Shown piece by piece: positions 55,224 through 64,000 of a stretch of DNA of 64,000 bases. Origin of the DNA: Polaribacter sp. NJDZ03 (GTDB lineage Bacteria > Bacteroidota > Bacteroidia > Flavobacteriales > Flavobacteriaceae); the NCBI RefSeq assembly GCF_019263805.1, contig NZ_CP079195.1:1653001-1717000 (forward strand), written 5' to 3'. The notes under the pieces were generated by a model that did no database searches, was not told the origin of the DNA, and saw only the letters and a list, made by a program, of their open reading frames with translations. How positions within the stretch are numbered: the first letter of the stretch is position 1; each line of letters opens with the position of its first letter. The translations under genes and the position numbers were made by a program.

Positions 55224-55445
55224 TATTATTGTCCCCAAAAAAGAGATAAGACCGCTTCGCTTTTGGAAACAAGAATCAAGACTAAAATCTAACTTTATTC
55301 TAAATAGTGATAATTTAAAATAAAATGTCTGCCATATCTGAATAAAAATATTTCTAAAAAGAAAAGTGTTCTTTAAAAAAAAGGTAAAATCACTAATTTT
55401 AAAAAGTTTTATCAAACTAGAAATATATTTAATCGGACATTATTA

Positions 55446-56297
55446 TTAATTGATATTATTTCTATGATATTCCAATAAATTATCAATAGGTCTTTGTATC
55501 ACATCGGTAATTACTAGATTATTTTTAGCAGCCATTTCTTCTAAAATATCTCTAAAATAATGTGCTATAGAACCTATAAAGTAAATGGGGGTTTCTGCAG
55601 TTTTGTTGTACGGTAAAACTCTATATTTAAAAAACTCTTGAAAACCTTCGGTAATAATTTTTTTAATATATTTTTCTTCTTTAAAATCGAACATAAACTT
55701 TGCAAAAGAAGCCAAATACATGTTGGGGTTAGGTTCTCTGTATAAGTTTTTCTTTATATAATCTGGATCAAGATCAAACTCTTCTTTAAATTTCTCAGAA
55801 ATCTCTGTAGGCATATTGTTATAGAAATAATCGATAATCAATTTTTTCCCAAAGTAGTTACCACTTGCTTCATCCATTAAAATATATCCTAAAGAAGGGA
55901 CTAACATTTCCATGTTTTTACCATCAAAATAACAGCTATTAGATCCCGTACCTAAAATACACACTAATGCCGGATCTTTACCGGTAGCTGCATACACAGC
56001 TGCTAACATATCTTCTGAAATAACTATTTTTGCATTTACAAAGATAGATTCTAAAATAGTTTTTAAAATCTGAATAGGCTTTGGAGTACCACAACCCGCT
56101 CCATAAAAATGAATCTCTTCTACATCGTCTTTAACATTAATTAATTGAAACATGTTAATGATTCTGTTATAAAGCTCTTCTGCTGGAACTATAGCAGGGT
56201 TTAAACCAAGTGTCCTTGTTCTAAAAGCCTCTTCTTTATTTTTATTTATAGCAATCCAGTCTGCTTTTGTAGAACCTCCATCTGCAATTAAAATCAT
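55446..56297 (-). CDS. BadF/BadG/BcrA/BcrD-type ATPase, N-acetylglucosamine kinase-like
   Basis: A 283-residue member of the actin-like ATPase (ASKHA) superfamily. The phosphate-1 motif is MILIADGGSTKADWIAI at the N-terminus; a second phosphate motif is LVCILGTGSNSCYFDG and an adenosine-type motif IYFIGSIAHYFRDIL is near the C-terminus. Relatives include mammalian NAGK, so phosphorylation of GlcNAc or a related amino sugar is likely. In flavobacteria the gene is usually near the gldJ-murF region. It stands alone and divergent from the PHP phosphatase gene. Confidence 0.85.
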   Translation of the reverse strand: MILIADGGSTKADWIAINKNKEEAFRTRTLGLNPAIVPAEELYNRIINMFQLINVKDDVEEIHFYGAGCGTPKPIQILKTILESIFVNAKIVISEDMLAAVYAATGKDPALVCILGTGSNSCYFDGKNMEMLVPSLGYILMDEASGNYFGKKLIIDYFYNNMPTEISEKFKEEFDLDPDYIKKNLYREPNPNMYLASFAKFMFDFKEEKYIKKIITEGFQEFFKYRVLPYNKTAETPIYFIGSIAHYFRDILEEMAAKNNLVITDVIQRPIDNLLEYHRNNIN

Positions 56298-56428
56298 AAT
56301 TATTTTGTTTTACTCAAAGATATTACAAGTAAAATTGATATCCAATAGGAAATCAATATTCAATCGTTTTCGTATTAAAAATTTTTTATTGAAATGGAAT
56401 AAGATTTATAAAGCATCTTAAATTATTG

Positions 56429-56436
56429 TAAATTTG
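56429..56436 (+). promoter_or_regulatory. Candidate -7 element of the PHP phosphatase gene
   Basis: TAAATTTG matches TAnnTTTG and lies 16 bp before the ATG at 56453, implying a very short leader. Confidence 0.5.
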
Positions 56437-56452
56437 TAATAAATATAATGAT

Positions 56453-57190
56453 ATGATCTTTTTTAAAAAGAAAGAAATTCCTTTAATCGATTTTTTCCCA
56501 AAAGGTTTTATAGATATTCATTCTCATTTACTACCAGGAATAGATGATGGTGCAAAAAACTTAGAGAACTCAATTGCATTAATCTCAAAGATGCGTTCTT
56601 ACGGTATTAAAAACTTTATCACGACACCTCATGTGTTGGGGGATCTTTATCAAAACTCCACTGATACGATAAAAGACAAACTTAGGGAAGTACAAGAAGA
56701 GCTGCAAAAAAGAGATATTACAGATATTTCTATACAAGCAGCTGCCGAATACATGATGGATGAGCAGTTTTCTGAATTGTTAGAAAAAAAGGACATTCTT
56801 ACCTTAAAAGATAATTATGTTCTGGTAGAAATGTCTTATTTCAGTGCCCCCATTAATCTTTATGAAATTCTCTTTGAAATACAAGTTAAAGGGTACAAAC
56901 CTGTTTTAGCACACCCAGAACGCTATAGTTTTCTTCACAATGACTTTAACCATTATTATAAATTAAAAAAAGCAGGATGTTTATTTCAGTTAAACTTATT
57001 ATCCCTTACCGAACAATATGGTAAAGGAGTGCAAAAAATTTGTGAAAAGATTTTAAAAGAAAATTTATATGATTTTGCAGGAACCGATGCGCATCATAGA
57101 AACCATTTAGAAGTTTTAAAAAAGATTGGAACCAAAAAGAATTTAGAAAAAATTAAACATCTTTTAGATAATAATAAAAAATTCATATAA
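56453..57190 (+). CDS. PHP-family protein-tyrosine phosphatase (CpsB/CapC type)
   Basis: A 245-residue metal-dependent tyrosine phosphatase of the polymerase-and-histidinol-phosphatase fold. The metal motif is FIDIHSHLLPGIDDGAKN near the start, with AAAEYMMD, VLAHPERYSF and the C-terminal AGTDAHHRNH supplying further ligands. CpsB-type enzymes dephosphorylate the Wzc-like kinase that controls capsule or exopolysaccharide polymerisation. The Wzc homologue lies directly downstream on the opposite strand (57342-59729), so kinase and phosphatase genes are convergent neighbours. Confidence 0.93.
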   Translation: MIFFKKKEIPLIDFFPKGFIDIHSHLLPGIDDGAKNLENSIALISKMRSYGIKNFITTPHVLGDLYQNSTDTIKDKLREVQEELQKRDITDISIQAAAEYMMDEQFSELLEKKDILTLKDNYVLVEMSYFSAPINLYEILFEIQVKGYKPVLAHPERYSFLHNDFNHYYKLKKAGCLFQLNLLSLTEQYGKGVQKICEKILKENLYDFAGTDAHHRNHLEVLKKIGTKKNLEKIKHLLDNNKKFI

Positions 57191-57217
57191 AAAAAGCATC
57201 CGAATGGATGCTTTTTT
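57189..57217. terminator. Bidirectional terminator between the phosphatase and wzc-like genes
   Basis: AAAAAAAGCATCC (57189-57201) pairs with GGATGCTTTTTT around a GAAT loop. It overlaps the phosphatase stop codon region and also lies downstream of the minus-strand kinase gene. Confidence 0.88.
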
Positions 57218-57261
57218 ATTGTTAATTTATATTTAGCTTCTTACGAGTATTAAATCTTGGT

Positions 57262-57322
57262 GACTTAAGATACTGAAACAAGTTCAGCATGACCAGTTTA
57301 ACTTCAGCATAATAAGTTTAAC
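57262..57322. repeat. Dispersed repeat and short tandem duplication
   Basis: The stretch contains GATACTGAAACAAGTTCAGC, i.e. the reverse of GCTGAACTTGTTTCAGTATC, which I know as a frequent dispersed sequence in flavobacterial intergenic regions. The following 40 bases are two imperfect copies of TTCAGCATnAnnAGTTTAAC (57283-57302 and 57303-57322). Confidence 0.5.
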
Positions 57323-57341
57323 CATTTCTTAGGTAGCTTTA

Positions 57342-59729
57342 TTAACTTAATATTCTTTTATACCATGGTTTCTTAATTGTTTCTACGTACGCATTACCAT
57401 AGCCATATCCGTAACCATAACCATAACCTCTTGTCATGTCTGTATCATTTAAAATGATTGCCATATTTACTAATTTCTTTTCATTATATAAAGTCTGGGC
57501 AACATTTAACATGCGTTTGTCTAAATAATTTGCTCTAGAAACATACAAAAACATATCTGCATACTTAGAAACTAATAAGGTATCTGTTACTAAATTTACA
57601 GGAGCAGTATCTACAATAATATAATCATAGTCTTTTTTAACCTCTTCAAACAATTCTTTTACCTTAGCATGTAATAACAACTCTGCAGGGTTTGGCGGAA
57701 TCACACCAGATGCAATAATATCTAATCCTTTAATTTCTGGAATTGAAAATTTAATATCTTCTAATGATACCTTTTCATTTGTAATAAAATTGGTAATTCC
57801 TTTTCGTTCTGGTATCCCTAAATATTCTGTTACTTTAGGAGCCCTAAGGTCCATCCCCATTAATAATACTTTTTTATTAGAAAGAGACAATGCAGCTGCA
57901 AGATTAATTGAAATAAACGATTTTCCTTCACCACTTGTGGTAGAAGTAATAAAAATGGTTTTACCTAAATCATTCTCTTTAGTAGGCAACATAAAATCTA
58001 AGTTCGTTCGTAACAAACGAAAAGCTTCTGCTGTACTTGTTCTTGCATCATTTCCAATCACAATTTTCTCATTGGTTTCAGAATGCGGTACATCTCCAAG
58101 AAAAGGTATTGTAGTTAACTCTTCTATATCTTTTCTTGTATGTATCTTAGTATCTAATAAATTTTTAATGTAAATTATAATAAAAGGCACTAATACACCT
58201 AATAATAATGCTGCTAAAAATATAATTTTCCTTTTAGGAGAAACCGGAATCCCATCACTATAGGCAACATCAATAATTTTAGCATTCGCAACAGTAACTG
58301 CAAGAGAAATAGCCGTTTCTTCCTTTTTCTTTAGTAAATATGAATACAAACCAGAAATAATTTCTTGTTCTCTTCCTATATTTATATAGCCTCTTTCTAA
58401 AAGAGGGATTGCAGAGACTTTAGAGTTTATTTTATTAGCCTCATTACTAATTTGAGCATACTGTGTTTTTAATGATGAAATTGAATTAGAAATACTATTT
58501 CTTAAATTGTTTTTTAAGGAGTTAATTTCTTTCTGGTATTGTATAATTTGTGGGTTTTTATCACCTGCATTTACACTTAAACGATTCTTAAAAACGACTA
58601 ACTCATTATATGCTTTGATAGACTCTGAGATTGAACCTTCTGAAAAACCCAAGTTTTGAGGTAAGGTTTCATCCGTATTGGTTTGTTTTTTTAAATTATT
58701 TAGTACACCCTCAGCAATATTTAACTGCGTTTTAATATTAATTAATTTTTCATTATTTAAAGAAGCTGTTTGTAAAGCAAGTTCTCCTTCAGCTGAAAGA
58801 CCAGTAATATTATTATCTGTTTTAAAATTCTTTACGCGGTCTTGAATCTCATTTAAATCTTTTCCAATGGCAAACAAACGTTCATCTATAAAGGTTTTTG
58901 TTTTTTGAGAAACTTCACTTTTATCTTTAATCGCATCATAGTTGTATTGCTTAACTAGTTCATTTAAAAAATCTTCTGCTTTTTCTTTTATTGGATGTTT
59001 AAGAGACAAGTTTAAAACACTAGAATTTTTATCTACTGCACTCACATTGACAGCCACCTTATAGGCATCAATTACTTTACTTCTTTTTAAAATGGTCACA
59101 TAAATTTTATGCTCTTCTTTAAAATTAAAACTTTCTGTTTGTATCACTTTAAAATCACCAATCCCAGAAGAAATTGTTTCATTAAAGTTATGGGCTGACA
59201 CAAAATTATCTTCTGCATCTTTTAATTCAAATTTATTTTCTGAAACAATATTAACAGTAAAAGAGGTGTCTTTGCTCTGTTTTATTATAGATTCTTTATC
59301 CGTATTATATATTACTCTAATAGCATTGTTTTGATAAACTTCTGTTCTTTTTACTCTACCTTCTTGAAAATAAAGAGTAGTTAAGTTTAATGTATCTACT
59401 ACCGTTCCAATAATTTTACGAGATTTTAAAATTTGAATTTCATTATCTGTATTATTAGCTGAGCCTCCACCAACAATCCCCATGTCTTTAAAAGCTTCTA
59501 ACTCTGCAGATATCCCTGACTTTTGATTGTCTTTGATCAATATGGAAGTAGAAGCAGTATACTGCGGTGTACTATATCTTAAATAAACAAATGCAACAAT
59601 AATTGAAATAATTCCACCAAGAACAAACCATTTCCAATGAAATAAGTACTTTTCCAACTCCTCACGAATATTTAAAGTTTCCCCCTCTTCGTTACTTTTA
59701 AAACTCGTGTTCTCTTTTTGTGTCTGCAT
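57342..59729 (-). CDS. Wzc-like polysaccharide co-polymerase and tyrosine autokinase
   Basis: A 795-residue inner-membrane protein. The N-terminal Wzz domain is bounded by two membrane helices (WFVLGGIISIIVAFVYL, about 35-52, and IIFLAALLLGVLVPFIIIYI, about 500-520) with a long coiled periplasmic region. The cytoplasmic BY-kinase domain has Walker A TSTTSGEGKSFISINLAAAL, Walker A' LLMGMDLRAPKV and Walker B DYIIVDTAPV. The tail is five Gly-Tyr units followed by further Tyr residues, the autophosphorylation cluster. It works with the Wza-like porin 3 bp upstream, and its phosphorylation would be reversed by the PHP phosphatase encoded on the other strand. Confidence 0.95.
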   Translation of the reverse strand: MQTQKENTSFKSNEEGETLNIREELEKYLFHWKWFVLGGIISIIVAFVYLRYSTPQYTASTSILIKDNQKSGISAELEAFKDMGIVGGGSANNTDNEIQILKSRKIIGTVVDTLNLTTLYFQEGRVKRTEVYQNNAIRVIYNTDKESIIKQSKDTSFTVNIVSENKFELKDAEDNFVSAHNFNETISSGIGDFKVIQTESFNFKEEHKIYVTILKRSKVIDAYKVAVNVSAVDKNSSVLNLSLKHPIKEKAEDFLNELVKQYNYDAIKDKSEVSQKTKTFIDERLFAIGKDLNEIQDRVKNFKTDNNITGLSAEGELALQTASLNNEKLINIKTQLNIAEGVLNNLKKQTNTDETLPQNLGFSEGSISESIKAYNELVVFKNRLSVNAGDKNPQIIQYQKEINSLKNNLRNSISNSISSLKTQYAQISNEANKINSKVSAIPLLERGYINIGREQEIISGLYSYLLKKKEETAISLAVTVANAKIIDVAYSDGIPVSPKRKIIFLAALLLGVLVPFIIIYIKNLLDTKIHTRKDIEELTTIPFLGDVPHSETNEKIVIGNDARTSTAEAFRLLRTNLDFMLPTKENDLGKTIFITSTTSGEGKSFISINLAAALSLSNKKVLLMGMDLRAPKVTEYLGIPERKGITNFITNEKVSLEDIKFSIPEIKGLDIIASGVIPPNPAELLLHAKVKELFEEVKKDYDYIIVDTAPVNLVTDTLLVSKYADMFLYVSRANYLDKRMLNVAQTLYNEKKLVNMAIILNDTDMTRGYGYGYGYGYGNAYVETIKKPWYKRILS
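57396..57428 (-). repeat. Hexanucleotide repeat encoding the Gly-Tyr tail of the Wzc-like kinase
   Basis: Five near-identical GGTTAT-type hexamers (with synonymous changes GGTTAC, GGATAT, GGCTAT) encode GYGYGYGYGYG. Such a repeat can gain or lose units by slippage without a frameshift, changing the number of phosphorylatable Tyr. Confidence 0.85.
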
Positions 59730-59732
59730 TTT

Positions 59733-60497
59733 TTATCTTGTTAAAATAGATACTAAAGTAATAATCAAACTTGTAACGGATATAATTAAGGTTGTATTCG
59801 AGTTGGAAGAAGCAGATTGAATCCTTGCTTTATTATGCTCAACATATACCACATCATTTTGTTGTAAATAAAACACAGGTGATGTTAATGTTTTATTAGA
59901 CAATAAATTCACTCTGTATTGTACCTTTTTATTATTCTCTTCTCTAAGTACCAAAACATTATCTCTTTTACCGGAAATATTCAAATCTCCAGCCAAACCA
60001 ATCGCATCCAAGATACTCACTCTTTCATTCGGGATCGTAAAGGTACCTGGATTTTTAACGTCTCCATACACCGTTACTTTAAAATTGGCAATACTTATAT
60101 TAATAGTAGGGTTGGTAATATAGTCTGGAGACAATTTTTCTTTTAATAATTCTAAAGCAGTTTCTCTAGACAATCCTCCTAACTTTAGTTTTCCTAAAAT
60201 AGGGAAATCTATTTCACCTTTACTGTCTATTAAATACGTCTGTTGTTTCGGTGTTCCTGTTGCAGAACCCGAAGTACCAAAGGTTACAGCCGGCAAATTA
60301 AATGGTAAAGTTGCTTCAATATTATCGGAAGATATTGTTATTTGCAATAAATCATCAGGTTTAAAAACAGTCTGAAACTTATTACTCACCTTAGCTTGTT
60401 CTATTTCATCAAATTGAAAATATGCTATTTTCTTGTTAGAAACACAAGAGGACATTACAAGAACTAGTAAAAATAGCGTAGTTAAAATTCTATTCAT
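59733..60497 (-). CDS. Wza-like polysaccharide export lipoprotein
   Basis: A 254-residue outer-membrane polysaccharide exporter. The signal peptide ends in the lipobox LVMSSCVSNKK (Cys18). The Poly_export (PES) domain begins FKPDDLLQITISSDN and is followed by a SLBB domain (FKVTVYGDVKNPGTFTIPNE, about 135-155). A C-terminal hydrophobic stretch (TTLIISVTSLIITLVSILT) is typical of the Bacteroidota form and may replace the helical barrel of E. coli Wza. It lies 3 bp before the Wzc-like gene and 24 bp after the dehydratase gene, all in one minus-strand operon. Confidence 0.93.
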   Translation of the reverse strand: MNRILTTLFLLVLVMSSCVSNKKIAYFQFDEIEQAKVSNKFQTVFKPDDLLQITISSDNIEATLPFNLPAVTFGTSGSATGTPKQQTYLIDSKGEIDFPILGKLKLGGLSRETALELLKEKLSPDYITNPTINISIANFKVTVYGDVKNPGTFTIPNERVSILDAIGLAGDLNISGKRDNVLVLREENNKKVQYRVNLLSNKTLTSPVFYLQQNDVVYVEHNKARIQSASSNSNTTLIISVTSLIITLVSILTR

Positions 60498-60521
60498 ATT
60501 TTCTTTTTTTTTGCAAAAATA

Positions 60522-62435
60522 CTATTTTATATTGACTTCTTTTGGCCTTGTATCTAAAATTTCAAACTCAGAATTATTAGAAACGTATTCTGGCACTAAT
60601 TCTTTCATTAATTTTACAAGATCACTATTGTCTAACTTATTAAAGTTCATAGATAAATCATCAATCTTTACTTTAAACAATGAATTATCAATTTTTTGAG
60701 TCTTTGCTATCATAATTTTATCATGATAGGTTTTTGTAGTATTTTCACCATCAGCTAATAATTCTTCATATAATTTCTCTCCAGGTCTTAATCCTGTTAC
60801 TTTTATATCGATGTCTTCTGGGTATCGTAAACCAGATAAATAGATCATCCTTTTGGCTATTTCAAAAATCTTTACAGATTTCCCCATGTCAAAGATATAT
60901 ATTTCACCTCCTTTACCCATCGTTCCTGCTTCTAAAACTAAACTACACGCTTCAGGAATGGTCATAAAGTATCTTGTAATTTTCTTATGTGTAACCGTTA
61001 AAGGCCCTCCGTTTTCAATTTGTCTTTTAAACAACGGAATAACAGAACCATTAGATCCTAAAACATTACCAAATCGTGTAATTGTAAACTTTGTTTTTTT
61101 AGAGGCTTTACTTACACATCCAATATATAATTCTGCAATACGTTTAGAAGCTCCCATAACATTTGTTGGGTTTACAGCTTTATCAGTAGAAACCATCACA
61201 AACCGTTCTATGCCATATTCATTAGATAAATCTGCAATGTTTTTTGTTCCTAACACATTTACTTTAATTGCCTCATAAGGAGACTTTTCCATTAAAGGCA
61301 CGTGTTTATATGCTGCCGCATGAAAGACTCTTTGCGGTTTGTATTTCTTAAAGATGCGCTCTACTTTAAATCGATCTCTCACATCAGACACAATCGCTAC
61401 AAAATTGGTGATTCCTTTCTGAATTAATTCTTGTTGTAAATCATATAAAGGAGATTCTGCCTGATCTATTAATACAATTAATTTACAGTTGTATAAACTT
61501 AACTGCCTAGAAATCTCACTACCTATAGACCCTGCAGCACCAGAAACCAACACTACTTTATTATTTACCTCTCTTTGTACAATCGGATTGTCTATAATAA
61601 TAGGTGCTCTATCCAATAAATCTTCAATCTTAACCTGTCTTATTTGGTTTGCATTTAAATCTCCATCAATCCATTTAGATAATGGTGGTACAATTTTTAC
61701 GTCAACATCTAACCCTATAAATTTATCCGTAATCGCCAATAATCGATTCGGTTTAATATTCTGAATAGAAATAATAACTTCATCTACAGAATTTTTTTCT
61801 ATAAACTTTTTAGTCACCACATTAGAATTGAAGATCTTTACTCTATCAATTTTTTTTCCAATTTTATTTTTATTATCATCTATAAATCCAATAACATCAT
61901 AATTATTTTTTTTATCTCTATTTAAGGCATTTAAAGCAATAATACCAGAGTCTCCTGCTCCATAAATTAAAACATTATGAATGGTTTCTATCTCCGTAGA
62001 CAAAACTTCATAAAAAGCTTTAAAGATAAACCTACTTAAAATAAGTACTAAAGTAGTTACTAAATAGTGGATAACTATTATAGATTTAGGAATGTAAAAA
62101 GAATCGATTGCTTTAAAAAAGACATTAAAAGTAATGGCTAAAAGCAGTAACAGACAAACTAAAGAACTTGCTATAAAAACATTAAAAGCATCTCTAATAC
62201 CTGTATGTCTAATAATACCTTTGTAAGAACCTACTGTTAAAAAACTTATCAGCGCAAAACCTAAAACATAAGGTATTTGATTTAATAAATTAGAAACATT
62301 AAAATTAAAACTTACATTAAAACGTATAAAATAAGCGATAAAAAAAGAGATAAAAACTAAGGATAAGTCTACGAATAAAACGAGCCACTTAGATGCATAT
62401 TTATTTAAGGTTCTTAGAAAAAAGGTTCTTATCAT
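60522..62435 (-). CDS. Membrane nucleotide-sugar 4,6-dehydratase (PglF/WbpM/CapD type)
   Basis: A 637-residue protein. The first 150 residues form four or five membrane helices, followed by a CoA-binding-like Rossmann domain (VLIYGAGDSGIIALNAL) and the catalytic extended-SDR domain with GAAGSIGSEISRQL at about 295. The active-site segment is VSTDKAVNPTNVMGASKRIAE, with Met in place of the usual Tyr of YxxxK, as in this family. It dehydrates UDP-GlcNAc to a 4-keto-6-deoxy sugar. The adjacent DegT-type aminotransferase would then install a 4-amino group, giving a bacillosamine-like precursor for O-glycans or capsule. Confidence 0.94.
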   Translation of the reverse strand: MIRTFFLRTLNKYASKWLVLFVDLSLVFISFFIAYFIRFNVSFNFNVSNLLNQIPYVLGFALISFLTVGSYKGIIRHTGIRDAFNVFIASSLVCLLLLLAITFNVFFKAIDSFYIPKSIIVIHYLVTTLVLILSRFIFKAFYEVLSTEIETIHNVLIYGAGDSGIIALNALNRDKKNNYDVIGFIDDNKNKIGKKIDRVKIFNSNVVTKKFIEKNSVDEVIISIQNIKPNRLLAITDKFIGLDVDVKIVPPLSKWIDGDLNANQIRQVKIEDLLDRAPIIIDNPIVQREVNNKVVLVSGAAGSIGSEISRQLSLYNCKLIVLIDQAESPLYDLQQELIQKGITNFVAIVSDVRDRFKVERIFKKYKPQRVFHAAAYKHVPLMEKSPYEAIKVNVLGTKNIADLSNEYGIERFVMVSTDKAVNPTNVMGASKRIAELYIGCVSKASKKTKFTITRFGNVLGSNGSVIPLFKRQIENGGPLTVTHKKITRYFMTIPEACSLVLEAGTMGKGGEIYIFDMGKSVKIFEIAKRMIYLSGLRYPEDIDIKVTGLRPGEKLYEELLADGENTTKTYHDKIMIAKTQKIDNSLFKVKIDDLSMNFNKLDNSDLVKLMKELVPEYVSNNSEFEILDTRPKEVNIK

Positions 62436-62468
62436 TTTTTAGTTTTCTAGTTGATTTTTTTTACAAAT

Positions 62469-63575
62469 CTACAAAAATTTCTTAATGCATTCTGAGATTC
62501 TTATTAAATCATTTTTATTAAGGGTAGATCCAGATGGAAGGCAGAGTCCGTGTAGAAATAAATTTTCAGCTACCTCAGCACCATAAAATGGAAAATCTTT
62601 AAAAACAGGTTGCAAATGCATCGGTTTCCATAAAAAACGGGCTTCAATATGGTTGTTTTTAAGAAACGTTAGAAGTTTTAGCTTCTTAGTCTCAACATCT
62701 TTTACTTTTATAAGAATACAACTTAACCAATGGTTTGATACAAAATCTGATGAAGGCTCTTTTAAAAAATATACTTCTTTAAAATTAATAAAATACGCTT
62801 TGTAAAAATCATTAATCGTACGTCTCTTTCTTATATAATTTTTCAACTCTTTAAGTTGGGTTATTCCAATAAGTGCTCCTAAAGAATTCATCCTATAATT
62901 ATACCCTATTTTTGTATGCTCGTAATGACTTTCTTTCTCCTTGGCCTGGGTAGCATAAAAAAAGGCTTTTTCTTTTTCTTTTGCTGTATTGCATATTAAA
63001 GCACCACCACCTAAAGTAGATACAATCTTATTATTATTAAAAGAAAGTATTGCAAAATCTCCAAAAGAGCCACATTTTCTACCTTTGTAGGTTGCTCCCA
63101 ATGCTTCTGCAGCATCTTCAATTAATGGAATATTGTATTTACGAGAAATACGAACTATTTCTTCAATTTTTGCTGGCATGCCATACAAATGCACAAAAAT
63201 AATTGCTTTTGGTTTTTTACCTTTTAAGATTCTATCTTTTATAGCACGTTCTAATTGAATAGGACACATATTCCAAGTATCGTTCTCACTATCAATAAAA
63301 ACAGGAGTTGCATTTTGGTAGATAATTGGGTTTATAGTGGCAACATAGGTTAACGACTGACATAAAACCTCATCTCCTTCTGCTACACCACTTAAAATCA
63401 GTGCCAAATGAATAGCCGAAGTTCCAGAATTTAAGGCCAAAACACTTTTCTTCCCCTCATAATACGCTTCTAAAGATTTTTCAAATTCTGCTACAACACC
63501 AATATCTATTGATGAAAAAGTAGTTTTTAAATCAATAGATATAATAGACTCCGATAAAGGAATTTTATTACGCAT
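62469..63575 (-). CDS. DegT/DnrJ/EryC1/StrS-family sugar aminotransferase
   Basis: A 368-residue PLP-dependent enzyme. The cofactor lysine is in LSFNNNKIVSTLGGGALI, preceded by LIEDAAEALGATYKGRKCGS with the PLP-ring Asp, and the N-terminal ALNSGTSAIHLAL phosphate loop is intact. It most likely transaminates the 4-keto sugar made by the adjacent dehydratase (PglE-like). Its start overlaps the end of the upstream glycosyltransferase gene by 8 bp, and the dehydratase gene follows 33 bp later. Confidence 0.93.
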   Translation of the reverse strand: MRNKIPLSESIISIDLKTTFSSIDIGVVAEFEKSLEAYYEGKKSVLALNSGTSAIHLALILSGVAEGDEVLCQSLTYVATINPIIYQNATPVFIDSENDTWNMCPIQLERAIKDRILKGKKPKAIIFVHLYGMPAKIEEIVRISRKYNIPLIEDAAEALGATYKGRKCGSFGDFAILSFNNNKIVSTLGGGALICNTAKEKEKAFFYATQAKEKESHYEHTKIGYNYRMNSLGALIGITQLKELKNYIRKRRTINDFYKAYFINFKEVYFLKEPSSDFVSNHWLSCILIKVKDVETKKLKLLTFLKNNHIEARFLWKPMHLQPVFKDFPFYGAEVAENLFLHGLCLPSGSTLNKNDLIRISECIKKFL

Positions 63576-64000
63576 TACTCATTTTTGCTTTTTTAGCTAA
63601 CACTCTAAAAAGATAAACATAAAGTATGATAAAAAGAACAATCATACCAAAAAACACTATTAATTGGATTGACATCTCTAATTTATAGGATTTAAGAATG
63701 ATAAAATTAACTACTAATTGAAGTACACCATATCCTAAAGAAACTTTTAAATGAGATATTTTAGACACATCCACTAATTTTTGATACATGTGATGCCTAT
63801 GAGGATCTAAAACACTTTCCTTGGTATATATAAGCCTATAAAGCATTGTAAGTGCTGTATCTGCTCCATATACTAGAATTAACAATAAAAATATTATTGA
63901 ATTTAATTTTATAACAAATAAAAATCCGATAAAAAAAAGCAACATTCCTATGGCAATGCTACCAATATCTCCTGCAAAAAAAAGTGCTTTTTTTCTAAAA
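63568..64000 (-). CDS. WecA/MraY-like glycosyl-1-phosphate transferase, 3' part
   Basis: The frame is open to the window edge, so only the C-terminal 143 residues are seen; the ATG at 63945 is internal. The segment FFAGDIGSIAIGMLLFFIGF contains the GDxGS motif of polyprenyl-phosphate sugar-1-phosphate transferases. DPHRHHMYQKL corresponds to the cytoplasmic His-rich loop of the WecA branch, and four hydrophobic helices are visible. The enzyme would load the first sugar of the glycan onto undecaprenyl phosphate. It is the most upstream gene seen of the minus-strand polysaccharide operon. Confidence 0.88.
   Translation of the reverse strand, partial: FRKKALFFAGDIGSIAIGMLLFFIGFLFVIKLNSIIFLLLILVYGADTALTMLYRLIYTKESVLDPHRHHMYQKLVDVSKISHLKVSLGYGVLQLVVNFIILKSYKLEMSIQLIVFFGMIVLFIILYVYLFRVLAKKAKMSNA

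Noticed and set aside
57396..57428. Short tandem repeats as a possible CRISPR remnant
   Set aside because: The unit is a hexamer in a coding frame without spacers, and no cas gene is present.

Overview
This window is chromosomal DNA of a strongly AT-rich marine-type member of the Flavobacteriaceae (Bacteroidota), probably close to Polaribacter or Tenacibaculum. The assignment rests on the gliding and type IX secretion genes gldJ, porU and porV, on many lipoproteins with a Bacteroidota-style lipobox, on the general absence of Shine-Dalgarno sequences, on promoters with the Bacteroidota -7 motif TAnnTTTG, and on typical flavobacterial gene neighbourhoods. I saw no CRISPR array, integrase, phage or rRNA gene.

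Layout. 1-3000: end of a beta-oxidation operon (thiolase, acyl-CoA dehydrogenase) with a 23S-rRNA-intervening-sequence-type four-helix-bundle gene wedged between the two enzymes and bracketed by an inverted repeat. 3200-8106: e(P4)-type phosphatase lipoprotein, a sigma-like factor, a J-domain/KTSC protein, trxB, a soluble sugar dehydrogenase and tRNA-Pro. 8381-9822: a complete insertion sequence with 22-bp terminal inverted repeats and an 8-bp target duplication, its transposase split over two overlapping frames. 9975-16212: a small sugar-utilisation locus without SusC/SusD: LacI regulator, GH26-like lipoprotein, cytoplasmic GH43, sugar/H+ symporter, a decayed GH16-like remnant, and a perfect 32-bp palindrome that looks like the LacI operator. 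16484-19770: an FGE-type sulfatase-maturase-like lipoprotein diverging from a TetR regulator and an ABC1-family kinase. 19875-26558: a light and oxidative-stress cluster ending in a cryptochrome/photolyase (SDR/DUF2867, TIGR03643 pseudogene, two small paralogous proteins, SDR, glutathione peroxidase, TspO, SRPBCC, photolyase). 26629-31609: tRNA-Thr, udk, a DivIC/FtsB-like protein and both methylmalonyl-CoA mutase subunits. 32126-41448: GH3-like adenylate-forming enzyme, acetolactate-synthase-like TPP enzyme, aldehyde dehydrogenase, a metalloprotease, the fused cytochrome c maturation protein CcsBA, and a small membrane protein followed by a decayed copy of its own 3' end. 41674-47326: LysM lipoprotein with guaA, KAS III, truncated hemoglobin, cytidine deaminase. 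47407-55223: porV-porU diverging from gldJ, then murF. 55446-64000: GlcNAc-kinase-like ATPase, PHP tyrosine phosphatase and, on the minus strand, a polysaccharide export/glycan operon (WecA/MraY-like transferase, DegT aminotransferase, PglF/CapD dehydratase, Wza, Wzc), cut by the window edge.

How it fits together. Most genes are conserved housekeeping or flavobacterial core genes. The accessory material is the IS element, the IVS-like element, the sugar locus in partial decay, and the photolyase cluster with one dead member. I did not find a clearly novel large system. The most unusual items are the inverted-repeat-bracketed IVS-type gene inside a metabolic operon, the regulated but partly degraded xylan-like locus, and the uncharacterised small paralogues and pseudogene in the photolyase cluster.
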